Below are positions 1-9,074 of a stretch of 64,000 nt of DNA, piece after piece; within the stretch, counting starts at the first letter, position 1; each line of letters starts with the position of its first letter. The notes below the pieces were generated by a model that was given only the letters and a program-made list of their open reading frames with translations, ran no database searches and had not been told where the DNA came from. Source of the stretch: an uncultured Roseobacter sp. (GTDB lineage: Bacteria > Pseudomonadota > Alphaproteobacteria > Rhodobacterales > Rhodobacteraceae); contig NZ_CANMNK010000009.1 in NCBI RefSeq assembly GCF_947499265.1, positions 62,001 through 126,000 on the forward strand. The letters run 5' to 3'. The translations under genes were made by a program, and so were the position numbers.

Positions 1-1671
1 ATCGTCTACGGTGCGGTCGGGCTGGCGTTCGAACAACGGCGCGCTGTCTTCCGCACGCTGCGCGCTCTGGGAGTGCCGCTGCGTACGCTGATGGCGCTCC
101 TCGCGCTGGAACTTGGCGTCTTCGCGCTGCTGGCCGGGGCCGTGGGCGTGGCGCTGGGGTATCTCATTGCTGCGGCCCTTTTACCGGATGTTGCGGCCAC
201 ATTGCGCGGCCTCTACGGGGCGGAAATCACTGGTCAATTGCAATTGCGCCCGGCGTGGTGGCTGTCTGGCCTCGGCATGGCCCTGGCGGGCACCGGCGTT
301 GCGGCAACCGCGGCCCTGATCAAGCTCGCGCGCCTGCCGTTGCTGTCCTTCAACCACCCTCGCGCCATGAGCATGCATGCCGCGGCCAGCGCGCGGTGGC
401 TGGCGCTGCTGGCCTGTGTCCTGCTGGTGGCCGGGCTGGCGCTCGCGGTGTGGGGGCAGGGGTTGTTTGCCGGGTTTGCGCTGCTCGCCTGTTTGCTGAT
501 CGGGGCGGCGTTTTTGTTGCCCTTGCTGCTGGGCGGGGCGCTGAACCTGGCAGGCCACCTGCATCAGGGCGCATTGGCCGCATGGTTCTGGGCGGACAGC
601 CGCCAGCAATTGCCGGGCCTCTCCATGGCGCTGATGGCGCTGTTGCTGGCGATGGCCGCGAATATCGGCGTCTCCACGATGGTATCGAGCTTCAGGCTGA
701 CCTTCACCGGCTATCTGGACCAGCGCCTTGCGTCCGAGCTTTATCTGAATACCAGAACCCCGGCGCAGGCCGCCGCCATTACCTCCTATCTTGAGGAGAA
801 GGGCGTGACGGTGCTGCCGATCCTTTCCGAAGATCTGCGGATTGGCGGGTTGCCTGCAGAGATCTACGGCGTACGCAACCACGCGACCTACCGGGAAAAC
901 TGGCCCGTGCTCGCGGCCCTGCCAGCGGCCTGGGACCGGCTGGCCGCAAGCGAGGGGGCGTTTATCAATGAGCAACTGGCCAGACGCAATGATCTCGCCC
1001 CGGGTGATTATCTGGAGACCGGCGATCTGATCCTGGGCGTCTACAGCGATTATGGCAATTCAGCCGGGCAGGTCGTGATCTCAGAGCCGCAGTTTGCACA
1101 ACGCTACCCGCAAAAGCGGGCACAGCGATTTGGGTTGCGAACGCAGGACCCAAGCGCACTGGCAACAGATCTGCGGCAACGGTTCGATCTTGCCGAAGAT
1201 GCGCTGATCAATCAGGCGGATCTCAAGGCCTTCTCGCTGTCCGTCTTTGAGCGCACCTTTTCGGTGACTGCAGCGCTGAACCTGCTGACGCTTTCTGTGG
1301 CGGGGCTTGCCATCCTGATCAGCCTGCTGACGCTGGCAAGCCTGCGGTTGCCGCAGCTCGCCCCGGTCTGGGCGCTGGGGCTGACACGGCGTCACCTGGC
1401 TATGCTGGAGTTGCTGCGGGCGGTATGCCTGGCCGCGGCCACGGGGCTGCTCGCCATCCCGCTGGGTCTGGCGCTCGCCTGGGTGCTGCTGACAGTGGTG
1501 AATGTCGAGGCCTTCGGGTGGCGGTTGCCGATGTTCCTGTTTCCCTGGGAATATCTCAAGCTGGGGATGCTGACGCTGCTGGCTGCTGTGCTGGCGGCGC
1601 TCTGGCCCGCGATCCGACTGGCGCGCACCCCACCGGACCGATTGCTGCGCGTGTTTAGCAATGAACGGTAA
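1..1671 (+). CDS. FtsX-like ABC transporter permease (5' truncated by window)
   Basis: The reading frame is open from the first base, so the N-terminus lies outside the window. The visible 556 residues carry two blocks of hydrophobic helices (around residues 28-160 and 410-540) flanking a large soluble domain rich in beta-type sequence (around 225-405). This is the MacB/FtsX-type permease layout used with a separate ATPase to move lipophilic or envelope substrates. The final helix block ends in a typical ARTPPDRLLR tail. The gene overlaps the next, secreted lipocalin-like gene by 11 bp, which implies an operon. The family is clear; the substrate is not visible. Confidence 0.85.
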   Translation: MVYGAVGLAFEQRRAVFRTLRALGVPLRTLMALLALELGVFALLAGAVGVALGYLIAAALLPDVAATLRGLYGAEITGQLQLRPAWWLSGLGMALAGTGVAATAALIKLARLPLLSFNHPRAMSMHAAASARWLALLACVLLVAGLALAVWGQGLFAGFALLACLLIGAAFLLPLLLGGALNLAGHLHQGALAAWFWADSRQQLPGLSMALMALLLAMAANIGVSTMVSSFRLTFTGYLDQRLASELYLNTRTPAQAAAITSYLEEKGVTVLPILSEDLRIGGLPAEIYGVRNHATYRENWPVLAALPAAWDRLAASEGAFINEQLARRNDLAPGDYLETGDLILGVYSDYGNSAGQVVISEPQFAQRYPQKRAQRFGLRTQDPSALATDLRQRFDLAEDALINQADLKAFSLSVFERTFSVTAALNLLTLSVAGLAILISLLTLASLRLPQLAPVWALGLTRRHLAMLELLRAVCLAAATGLLAIPLGLALAWVLLTVVNVEAFGWRLPMFLFPWEYLKLGMLTLLAAVLAALWPAIRLARTPPDRLLRVFSNER

Positions 1672-2710
1672 GTCTTTGATCATAATTACCATTGCGTGGC
1701 TTCTGAGCGCTGCGATCGTCGCCGCACAAAGCTTTGCGGGCCTGGGCAGTGACGCGGAAGGGTTCGATCTGCCCGAACGCGGCACCCCCTTTGAGTTTCC
1801 TGCCGATCACGGGGCCCACCCCTCTTATCGCATTGAATGGTGGTATCTGACCGCCAACCTGAAGGATGCCGCTGGCATCGACTATGGCCTGCAATGGACC
1901 CTGTTCCGCAGCGCGTTGGAACCCGAAGAGCGCCCCGGCTGGGACAGCCCCCAGCTTTGGCTGGGGCATGCGGCTGTCACCACTCCCACGGCGCATTACG
2001 TGGCGGAGCGACGCGCGCGCGGGGGCATCGGGCAGGCCGGGGTGATTACGGACCCCTTCGAGGCCTGGATTGATGACTGGCAAATGGCGGGTGCGGAGAT
2101 GGAGGTCATGACCCTGCGCGCATCGGGCACGGATTTCGCCTATGACATGCAGCTCGAAGCACAGGGGCCTTTGATCTTTCACGGGGACGGCGGGTATTCC
2201 CAGAAATCCGCCTCGGGACGGGCGAGTTATTACTATTCGCAGCCCTTCTTCGAGATTTCCGGCACCTTGATGCTGCCCGATGGGCCGGTCGAGGTGACCG
2301 GACAGGCGTGGTTGGACCGTGAGTGGGCCTCGCAACCGCTGGGCGCATCGCAGGTCAGTTGGGATTGGTTCTCGATGGCCTTCGAGGGAGGCGACCGCCT
2401 GATGGGCTTCACCCTGCGGGACAGCGACGGGGGCGATTATACGGCGGCCACATGGATTGACGCGGATGGCACAACGACCCCGTTTCCGGACGGCGCGTTT
2501 TCGGCAAAACCGCTCACCACCAGCGCTGTGGCAGGGCGTCGGGTGCCCACCCGCTGGCAGGCTGTCTTGCCGGAGAAAGGCGTCGATGTCACGGTTGAGG
2601 CGCTGAACCCGCAGGCCTGGATGGCGACCTCCATCCCCTATTGGGAAGGTCCGGTGCGGATCAACGGCACCCACGCGGGGCGCGGGTATCTGGAAATGAC
2701 CGGCTATTGA
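1661..2710 (+). CDS. AttH/CrtC-like lipocalin-fold secreted protein
   Basis: A protein of 349 residues with an N-terminal signal peptide or anchor (about 1-23, ending near VAAQ). The motif YRIEWWYLTANL near residue 57 and the later QAWLDREWASQPLG block are hallmarks of the AttH / hydroxyneurosporene-synthase (CrtC-like) family, which has two lipocalin-like barrels. In many proteobacteria such proteins (often named predicted secreted hydrolase) sit beside a LolCDE/FtsX-type ABC transporter, exactly as here, where the start lies inside the end of the permease gene. A role in envelope lipid or lipophile handling is inferred. It is probably not the carotenoid hydratase itself, because no crt genes are adjacent. 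Confidence 0.8.
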   Translation: MNGKSLIIITIAWLLSAAIVAAQSFAGLGSDAEGFDLPERGTPFEFPADHGAHPSYRIEWWYLTANLKDAAGIDYGLQWTLFRSALEPEERPGWDSPQLWLGHAAVTTPTAHYVAERRARGGIGQAGVITDPFEAWIDDWQMAGAEMEVMTLRASGTDFAYDMQLEAQGPLIFHGDGGYSQKSASGRASYYYSQPFFEISGTLMLPDGPVEVTGQAWLDREWASQPLGASQVSWDWFSMAFEGGDRLMGFTLRDSDGGDYTAATWIDADGTTTPFPDGAFSAKPLTTSAVAGRRVPTRWQAVLPEKGVDVTVEALNPQAWMATSIPYWEGPVRINGTHAGRGYLEMTGY

Positions 2711-2811
2711 GCAGGGGCGACTGACGTGGGTTATGCCGCCTTGATGGGCCAGCGATCTTTTCGCGGGTCGCTGTAGCGCGTATTCTGCCCCCCAACCACG
2801 AGGAGTTTCAG

Positions 2812-5052
2812 ATGAGCCGTCTTGGAACCATGACGCGTCGGGGCCTGATGATCGGGGCCGCAGCCATCGCAGGCGGCGTGGCCTTTGGCACCTACCGCGT
2901 GATGACCCCTCACGCGAACCCGCTGGCTAGGGGTCTGGCACCCGATGCGGTCAGCTTCAACCCATTTGTGCGCGTAACACCCCGGGGCATCACCCTGATT
3001 GCCCAGCATGTGGATGTCGGGCAGGGGGCGGCCTCGATGCAGGCCGCTTTGATCGCCGAGGAGATGGACATAGCCTTCGGTCAGTTCGAGATCGAACAGG
3101 CACGCCCGGATCCTGCCTATTACAACACGGCGATGGCGGATGAAGCGGTGCCCTTCATGTCGACGGACACCGGCAGGGTGGCGGAAACGATGCGCGGCGC
3201 AATGGGCGCGATGATCAAACTCATGGGCACGCAGGTGACCGGCGGCTCCACCTCTGTGCCCGATGGTTTTGACAAGCTGCGCATGGCAGGTGCGGTCGCC
3301 CGCGAAACGCTGAAAGCCGCCGCGGCGGTCGAAACGGGCGTGGCGGTCGACAAGCTCCGGACATCGCAGGCCGCGGTGATCCTGCCCGATGATACGGAGA
3401 TTGCCTATACGGCCCTTGCGGCAACGGCTGCGACGCTGGAGCCGGTGACCGATGTGGCGCTGCGCGATGCAAGCGCATGGCAGCTGATTGGCAAGCCGAT
3501 GCAGCGGCTGGATATCGTCGCGAAATCGACGGGCCAGCAAACCTATGGGATTGATCTCAAGATCGACGGCATGGTGCTGGGTGCGGTGCGCTGCAATCCA
3601 CGCAAGGGCGGGGCGCTGAACGGCTTTGATGCCAGCGCTGCCGAGGCCATGCGTGGCGTGCAACAGATCATACCGCTGGCCAATGGTGTCGCGGTGATTG
3701 CTGAAAACACCTGGTACGCGCTGCAGGCGCTGGAGGCGATTGACTATGACTGGGGGCCAGCGCCTTATCCCGCGGAGCAGGACGATCACTGGGCCGCTGT
3801 CGCCCAGGCTTTCGCGCCTGAAGCATTGGACCGGGTCTGGCGCGATGACGGCGATGCATCCTCGGCAGTGACCGATACACCGGATGTCACCGTCGAATAC
3901 CGGGCACCCTATGTGGCGCACCAACCGTTGGAGCCATTGAGCGCGGTGGTGCGGGTGACAGAGACACAGGCCGATGTCTGGGCGTCGCACCAGATGCCGC
4001 GTTTCGTGCAACAAAGCGTCGCGAAACAGACGGGGCTGGCAGCCGATCAGGTGGTGTTTCACAACCAGTTCGCGGGCGGCAGTTTCGGCCACAGGCTGGA
4101 ATTCGACAACATCGACAGGGCCACAGAAGTTGCGATGCAGCTCAAGGGCACGCCGGTCAAACTCATGTTCAGCCGCGAAGAGGATTTCGCGCAGGATTAC
4201 CCGCGCCAGATCGGCATGGCACGGGCCAAAGGTGCGGTGCAAGACGGGCAGGTGACAGCCCTCGATCTGGAGATTGCCACACCTTCCGCAGTGCGCAGCC
4301 AGATGGGCCGTGTCGGACTGCCGGTGCCCGGGCCGGATACGCAGATTGCCGCCGGGGCCTGGAACGCCCCCTATGCCATCCCGCACTTTCGCGTCGCGGC
4401 CTATGCCGCTCCGGAACTGGCACCGACAAGTTCGTGGCGGTCAGTTGGCGCCTCCACGGCGGGGTTTTTCGGCGAATCTGCGTTGGATGAGGTGATCCAT
4501 GTCGCTGGCGCCGATCCGATGGCCGAACGGTTGCGGCTGGTCGACGATCCGGTGGCCAAGGCTGTTCTGGAGGCTGTCGCGGATATGTCCGACTGGGGCA
4601 GCGCATTGCCTGCGGGCAGGGGGCGTGGTGTTGCGCTGGTCAATTCCTTCGGCGTGCCCGTTGCAGAGGTCGTCGAGGTCACCCAGACAGCGGAGGGCCT
4701 CAGGATCGACCATGTTTATGTCGCCGCGGACGTTGGCCGCATCGTGGACCCGGTGAATTTCGAAAACCAGGTGCAGGGCGGTGTGATCTGGGGGTTTGGG
4801 CATGCGATCAATTCCGAGATCACCTTCTCCGATGGGCGGGTTGAGCAGTCGAACTATTATGACGCCGAGGGCATGCGGCTCTATCAGACACCTGAAATCC
4901 ATGTGCGCGGGCTGGAGAATGCGGAGAAAATCCGCGGCATTGGCGAACCCCCGGTGCCCCCGGCGGCCCCCGCCCTGGCCAACGCGATCTTTGCCGCCAC
5001 CGGTCAGCGGATACGGGAAATGCCCTTCAACCGTCATATCGATTTTATCTGA
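2812..5052 (+). CDS. Molybdopterin-binding subunit of a xanthine-dehydrogenase-family oxidoreductase (IorB-like)
   Basis: A protein of 746 residues beginning with a Tat-type signal (TRRGLMIG, about residues 9-16, then a hydrophobic stretch), so it is probably exported to the periplasm with its cofactor already loaded. The motifs FAGGSFGHR (around residue 420) and GIGEPPVPP near the C-terminus (the Glu there aligns with the catalytic Glu of the family) identify the Mo-binding large subunit of the isoquinoline 1-oxidoreductase/aldehyde dehydrogenase type. Start: ATG preceded by a GAGG-type site. No 2Fe-2S small subunit or cytochrome partner is adjacent; the next gene is an acyl-CoA dehydrogenase. 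Substrate unknown. Confidence 0.85.
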   Translation: MSRLGTMTRRGLMIGAAAIAGGVAFGTYRVMTPHANPLARGLAPDAVSFNPFVRVTPRGITLIAQHVDVGQGAASMQAALIAEEMDIAFGQFEIEQARPDPAYYNTAMADEAVPFMSTDTGRVAETMRGAMGAMIKLMGTQVTGGSTSVPDGFDKLRMAGAVARETLKAAAAVETGVAVDKLRTSQAAVILPDDTEIAYTALAATAATLEPVTDVALRDASAWQLIGKPMQRLDIVAKSTGQQTYGIDLKIDGMVLGAVRCNPRKGGALNGFDASAAEAMRGVQQIIPLANGVAVIAENTWYALQALEAIDYDWGPAPYPAEQDDHWAAVAQAFAPEALDRVWRDDGDASSAVTDTPDVTVEYRAPYVAHQPLEPLSAVVRVTETQADVWASHQMPRFVQQSVAKQTGLAADQVVFHNQFAGGSFGHRLEFDNIDRATEVAMQLKGTPVKLMFSREEDFAQDYPRQIGMARAKGAVQDGQVTALDLEIATPSAVRSQMGRVGLPVPGPDTQIAAGAWNAPYAIPHFRVAAYAAPELAPTSSWRSVGASTAGFFGESALDEVIHVAGADPMAERLRLVDDPVAKAVLEAVADMSDWGSALPAGRGRGVALVNSFGVPVAEVVEVTQTAEGLRIDHVYVAADVGRIVDPVNFENQVQGGVIWGFGHAINSEITFSDGRVEQSNYYDAEGMRLYQTPEIHVRGLENAEKIRGIGEPPVPPAAPALANAIFAATGQRIREMPFNRHIDFI

Positions 5053-5147
5053 AGGCCGGTCTGCGCTGTTGCAGGGGTGCGGATTGATGGTATTTGACGT
5101 GCCAGGATCTCCGCAGGACGGGCGGGGCAGACAGGAAGGGTAAGCTC

Positions 5148-6296
5148 TTGGATTTTGCACTCACCGAAGAACAATCCGCCATCTTCGACATGGCATATGC
5201 CTTTGGACAAGAGCACATCGCGCCCTTTGCGCGCGACTGGGAAGCGCAGGGGACGATCCCCAAGGCACTTTGGCCCAAGGTTGCAGAGCTGGGTCTCGCC
5301 GGGATTTACGTGTCCGAAGACTACGGCGGCTCGGGGCTCAGCCGGTTGGACGCCACGCTGGTCTTCGAGGCGCTGTCGATGGCCTGCCCTGCGGTCGCCT
5401 CCTTCTTGTCGATCCACAACATGTGTGGCGGGATGATCGATAAATTCGGCTCGGACGACAGCAAGGCGCATTGGTTGCCGCAGCTTTGCACGATGGAGAA
5501 GATCTTTTCCTACTGCCTGACGGAGCCCGGATCCGGTTCTGATGCCGCCGCCCTGCGCACCCGCGCCATCCGCACCAACGAGGGCTATGTGCTAGACGGA
5601 ACCAAGGCCTTCATCTCCGGCGGAGGGTATTCGGATGCCTACCTGAGCATGGTGCGCACGGGCGACAACGGCCCAAAAGGGATCTCGGCGATGGTGATCG
5701 AGGCGGGCAGCGAGGGGCTCTCCTATGGTGGTCTTGAGAGCAAGATGGGCTGGCGCGCGCAACCCACCGCACAGGTGCAATTCGACGCCTGCAAGGTGCC
5801 TGCCGACAATCTCATTGGTGAGGAAGGGCGTGGTTTCAGCTACGCCATGGCGGGGCTTGATGGGGGGCGTCTGAACATCGCGGCGTCGGCACTGGGGGGC
5901 GCACAATCCGCGCTGGATGCCGCACTTGGCTATGCCGCGGACCGCAAGGCCTTTGGCAAATCCATCGATCAGTTCCAATCGCTTCAGTTCAAACTGGCCG
6001 ATATGGAAGTGAAGCTGCAGGCCGCACGGGTGTTTTTGCGCCAGGCTGCGTGGAAGCTCGACAGCAGCGCGGTGGATGCGACCAAATATTGCGCCATGGC
6101 GAAGGTTTTTGTCACCGACGTCTGCTTTGACGTGGCCAATGACGCGCTGCAGATCCACGGCGGATACGGGTATCTGGCGGATTACGGCATCGAAAAGATC
6201 GTCCGTGACCTGCGCGTGCACCAGATCCTGGAGGGCACCAACGAAATCATGCGCATGATCGTGTCCCGCCAGTTGATTGCAGATCACGCTGCCTGA
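5148..6296 (+). CDS. Acyl-CoA dehydrogenase, isobutyryl-CoA dehydrogenase-like
   Basis: The enzyme has 382 residues. I chose the TTG start at 5148 because the protein then begins MDFALTEEQ, as in the family, with AGGAAGGG eight bases upstream. FAD- and substrate-site motifs are intact: YCLTEPGSGSDAA, TKAFISGG, GGRLNIAA, QIHGGYGY and HQILEGTNEIMR. The SIHNMCGGMID and CTMEKIFSYC stretches resemble the ACAD8 (isobutyryl-CoA dehydrogenase) subgroup, pointing to valine degradation: FAD-dependent oxidation of isobutyryl-CoA to methacrylyl-CoA with electrons passed to ETF. No other valine-pathway genes are visible here, so the exact substrate is an inference. Confidence 0.85.
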   Translation: MDFALTEEQSAIFDMAYAFGQEHIAPFARDWEAQGTIPKALWPKVAELGLAGIYVSEDYGGSGLSRLDATLVFEALSMACPAVASFLSIHNMCGGMIDKFGSDDSKAHWLPQLCTMEKIFSYCLTEPGSGSDAAALRTRAIRTNEGYVLDGTKAFISGGGYSDAYLSMVRTGDNGPKGISAMVIEAGSEGLSYGGLESKMGWRAQPTAQVQFDACKVPADNLIGEEGRGFSYAMAGLDGGRLNIAASALGGAQSALDAALGYAADRKAFGKSIDQFQSLQFKLADMEVKLQAARVFLRQAAWKLDSSAVDATKYCAMAKVFVTDVCFDVANDALQIHGGYGYLADYGIEKIVRDLRVHQILEGTNEIMRMIVSRQLIADHAA

Positions 6297-6384
6297 TCGT
6301 CCATGTGCTGGTGCGGTTTATGAAATCGGTGTGGCATTAAGCATCGCTTCATAACTCTTTGCGATACCCGTGCATGAGAGCGCA

Positions 6385-6420
6385 GAACCGTTAAACGGAC
6401 ATCGGTTCGGTACCAAACCG
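6385..6420. promoter_or_regulatory. Inverted-repeat element upstream of cheB
   Basis: GAACCG (6385-6390) and CGGTTC (6403-6408) form an inverted repeat. The second arm is also part of an imperfect 18-bp palindrome centred on GGTACC (6403-6420). It lies 15 bp before the GTG start of cheB, inside the 138-bp gap after the acyl-CoA dehydrogenase gene. It could be an operator or a leader structure; no regulator is identified. Confidence 0.3.
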
Positions 6421-6434
6421 CACGGGATGCAATT

Positions 6435-7571
6435 GTGACATCACCCTATTTGCATGGCACGCCTGCAGGCACTCCACCGACAAAACAGGTCCTGATCGTA
6501 GACGATTCGCGCGTGATGCGCGCCTGGCTCCGCGCTGTGTTATCGGCCGATCCTCGGCTCGAAATAGCGGGGGAGGCCTGTGACGCCATCGCAGCCCGCG
6601 ATTTCCTCAAAGCCCAGCCCGTCGATGTTCTGACCCTCGATATTGAAATGCCGGGTATGAGCGGGTTGGAGTTCCTGGCGCGGCTCATGCGCGCACGCCC
6701 GATGCCCGTGGTGATGATGTCCAGCCTGACCGCTGCAGGCAGCGATGCCGCCATTCAGGCGCTGTCGCGCGGGGCAATTGATTGCATGGTCAAACCCTCA
6801 AAAAGCTTTGGAGAAGAGCTGACGCAGGACATCTGTGAGCGGGTCTATCACGCGGCCTGCACTCGGCCCTCACAGTTGCAGATGCGCATTCAATCAAATG
6901 CGGCACAACCAAATCATGCAGCCCAGGCCGTGCCGCGTGTAGCCACGGCTGGCCCCTGCGCAGAGGGTTCAATTATTTTGCTCGGGGCTTCGACAGGCGG
7001 CGTTGCAGCACTGGAAACAGTTCTGCCGATGCTGGACCCGGAAGGCCCGCCTGTGGTTGTGGTGCAGCATATGCCCGGAAACTTCCTGCGCAGTTTTTCC
7101 GAACGTCTCAACCGGCAAATGCAGCAGACTGTGAGGTTAGCATCGGAACATAAGGCACTGGAAAAAGGCGAAATTGTCCTGGCGCCGGGCAATCAGCAAC
7201 ACACTGAGTTGTACCGCAGGTCCGGATATTGGTATTGTCATTTTATCGCAAATGATCCACCGGCATTGCATTGCCCGGCTGTCGACAAACTCTTTTCGTC
7301 CGCAGTAAATGACGCAAAGCGCGTAACTGCCGGTTTGCTCACGGGCCTGGGAAGAGATGGCGCAGAAGGGCTTCTAAAACTTTCCCAGGCCGGAGCGTCC
7401 ACCTTTGGTCAGAATGAAGCGTCCTGCGTCGTATACGGTATGCCGCGCGCGGCTAAATTGATCGGCGCGGTTCAAAGCGAACTGCCCCTGGATCAGATTG
7501 GCACCGCGATCCGAGAAGCAGCGGCAAAGAAAACGCGTTCGGCAAGAATGGCCAGCCGGGTTCAGCTCTGA
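6435..7571 (+). CDS. cheB: Chemotaxis response regulator protein-glutamate methylesterase CheB
   Basis: A protein of 378 residues with a GTG start. The N-terminal receiver domain has the acidic pair D23-D24 in IVDDSR, a phospho-acceptor D69 ([12 protein letters not shown]) and a conserved Lys (VKPS). The C-terminal methylesterase domain has the nucleophile Ser186 in LGASTGG, the His in VQHMPGNF and the Asp in GLGRDGAEG, so the catalytic triad looks complete. CheB demethylates and deamidates chemoreceptors once phosphorylated by CheA. The stop codon shares one base with the cheD start, so the two are translationally coupled. The rest of the che genes are about 6 kb away on the other strand. 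Confidence 0.95.
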   Translation: MTSPYLHGTPAGTPPTKQVLIVDDSRVMRAWLRAVLSADPRLEIAGEACDAIAARDFLKAQPVDVLTLDIEMPGMSGLEFLARLMRARPMPVVMMSSLTAAGSDAAIQALSRGAIDCMVKPSKSFGEELTQDICERVYHAACTRPSQLQMRIQSNAAQPNHAAQAVPRVATAGPCAEGSIILLGASTGGVAALETVLPMLDPEGPPVVVVQHMPGNFLRSFSERLNRQMQQTVRLASEHKALEKGEIVLAPGNQQHTELYRRSGYWYCHFIANDPPALHCPAVDKLFSSAVNDAKRVTAGLLTGLGRDGAEGLLKLSQAGASTFGQNEASCVVYGMPRAAKLIGAVQSELPLDQIGTAIREAAAKKTRSARMASRVQL

Positions 7572-8089
7572 TGACCGATGTGCGACACCATATCACTCAG
7601 GGAGAACAGGCTGTTGGCAGTGACCCGAAAATGGTGATCACCACACTGCTGGGATCCTGCGTGTCATGTTGCCTGTGGGATCCTGCGGCGGGGGTGGGTG
7701 GCATGAACCACATGTTGCTGACAACAAGCGGGAGTGATGCCGACACCTGCAACCTCGCAGGCCTAAATGCGATGGAGCTTTTGATCAATGAAATACAAAA
7801 ACAGGGGGGGCAGAGAAGCCGGTTGCGCGCCAAAGCCTTTGGTGGCGCTCAGATGGTCTCCGGTCTGAGCAAGATTGGCGAACAAAACAGCGCGTTCATT
7901 CTAAATTTCCTGGAACAGGAAGGTATTGAGTGCGAGGGGCACTCCTTGGGTGGAGAAACCGCGCGCCAATTGATGTTTTGGCCTGCCACGGGACGTGTGA
8001 TGCAAAAAATCCGCGGGGATGCCCCAGCTGAAACAGCCTCTCAAATTCAGGCTCCGGCCGATACCGGCAATGATCTGGAGTTGTTTTAG
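7571..8089 (+). CDS. cheD: Chemoreceptor glutamine deamidase CheD
   Basis: A protein of 172 residues. The signature LLGSCVSCC places the catalytic Cys at residue 30, followed by GGMNHMLL with the catalytic His at 47; a conserved Thr-containing KAFGGAQM segment follows. CheD converts specific receptor glutamines to glutamate and in some species interacts with CheC. It overlaps cheB by one base (TGATG arrangement). The C-terminus ends in DLELF, a short tail very similar to the ELDLF end of the 123-residue protein downstream of cheY in the other che cluster. Confidence 0.95.
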   Translation: MTDVRHHITQGEQAVGSDPKMVITTLLGSCVSCCLWDPAAGVGGMNHMLLTTSGSDADTCNLAGLNAMELLINEIQKQGGQRSRLRAKAFGGAQMVSGLSKIGEQNSAFILNFLEQEGIECEGHSLGGETARQLMFWPATGRVMQKIRGDAPAETASQIQAPADTGNDLELF

Positions 8090-8218
8090 CGATACTTGGA
8101 ACAATTTTCGGATGCATGATGACGGACTAAGTCGCGTGCCCAATCAGGGTGGTTCGTTCAGTTGCCTTCGGATAGGTCCAATCCTGCCTTGCTCTCCTGA
8201 AGTTGTGTTGGAATTAGC

Positions 8219-8665
8219 TTAGTGTTGCCCGATCTCTGACACCGGCAGACGGCCGATCTTTGGGAAGGCGTACTCGGCCAGCGTATTGATCCATTGCTGG
8301 CCGTGCTTGGAGTTCTTCCATGTTGGCAGGCGCCCGATATGGACTTGTCGTGCGATCTATTCGAAGCAGGGGATTTCTTGGCGTCCATTGTAGCGTGGAT
8401 TGATGCTCTGCTTTGCGAGCCGCCGATACTCCAAAGCCAGGTCTCGCGCTTCGTTGAGGGTGACTACATCTGCACCGCCTAGGCCGAAGTCGGTGCGCAA
8501 CGGCTTGCCTTCGCGGTTACGTTGGCCCTTCACTGTGACACGTACAATCCAGCGCCGAGCGCCGGACGGAGCGACCACGAGTTACAAACCGCTCCCGTCG
8601 CCGTGGCGACCAGGACCAAGCGTTCGTACCAGATTCCTCGTCAGCTTTCCACTAAGAGCAGCCAT
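8219..8665 (-). pseudogene. Decayed tyrosine integrase (N-terminal part, two in-frame stops)
   Basis: Reading the minus strand from an ATG at 8665, one frame gives a P4-type integrase N-terminus: a LTRNLVRTLGPGRHGDGSGL segment, then a stop where Tyr is expected, then LVVAPSGARRWIVRV and TDFGLGGADVVTLNEARDLA, then a second in-frame stop, then IARQVHIGRLPTWKNSKHGQ and YAFPKIGRLPVSEIGQ before a third stop. This matches the arm-binding and core-binding domains of integrases; the catalytic domain is missing. It lies just downstream of a tRNA-Ser gene, the usual insertion site of such elements, and is best read as the relic of a lost genomic island. Confidence 0.85.
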
Positions 8666-8799
8666 AAAATACCACGTAACGAACAAAAGTAGATGTAATC
8701 GAAGAGAAATGGAAAGCAGAAATAAATACAGGTAAATCAACAAAAACAGCTCTGTAAGACCTTGAACGGCATCGAGCAGAATTAAATGAAAATGGTGGG

Positions 8800-8889
8800 T
8801 GGCGGAGACGAAGGGATTCGAACCCTCGAGACCCTTCCGGGCCTACTCCCTTAGCAGGGGAGCGCCTTCGACCACTCGGCCACGTCTCC
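8800..8889 (-). tRNA. tRNA-Ser (anticodon GCU)
   Basis: The minus strand folds as a 90-nt class II tRNA. It has a GGAGACG/CGTCTCC acceptor stem, a discriminator G and an encoded CCA, a D arm GTGGCCGAGTGGTC, an anticodon stem CTCCC/GGGAG with loop CTGCTAA (anticodon GCT), a long variable arm and a GGTTCGAATCC T arm. It reads AGC/AGU serine codons. An integrase relic lies directly beyond its 3' end. Confidence 0.97.
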
Positions 8890-9074
8890 GCCGACGGGTA
8901 TAGCCGCGCAGCCCTCGGAGTTACAAGGCTAAATCGGGATCTCGAACATGTCTTTTGCGATGGCGCAAATTCGATGCGCCTGGGTCGCTCGATGTTTCAA
9001 TGATCAGGGAATGATCGCCGCGCTCAACGGAAGGAAACATTGTTGTTTTCGACAAGTGGATTTCAGTCCAAACC

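Noticed and set aside
1661..2710. Carotenoid 1,2-hydratase CrtC
   Set aside because: The fold family is shared, but the neighbours are an ABC permease and not crt genes, and the secreted form fits the AttH branch better.
2731..4386. Long minus-strand open frame (551 codons) opposite the Mo-hydroxylase gene
   Set aside because: It is the antisense shadow of a high-GC gene; the translation is His/Arg-rich with no family pattern, whereas the plus strand has clear motifs.
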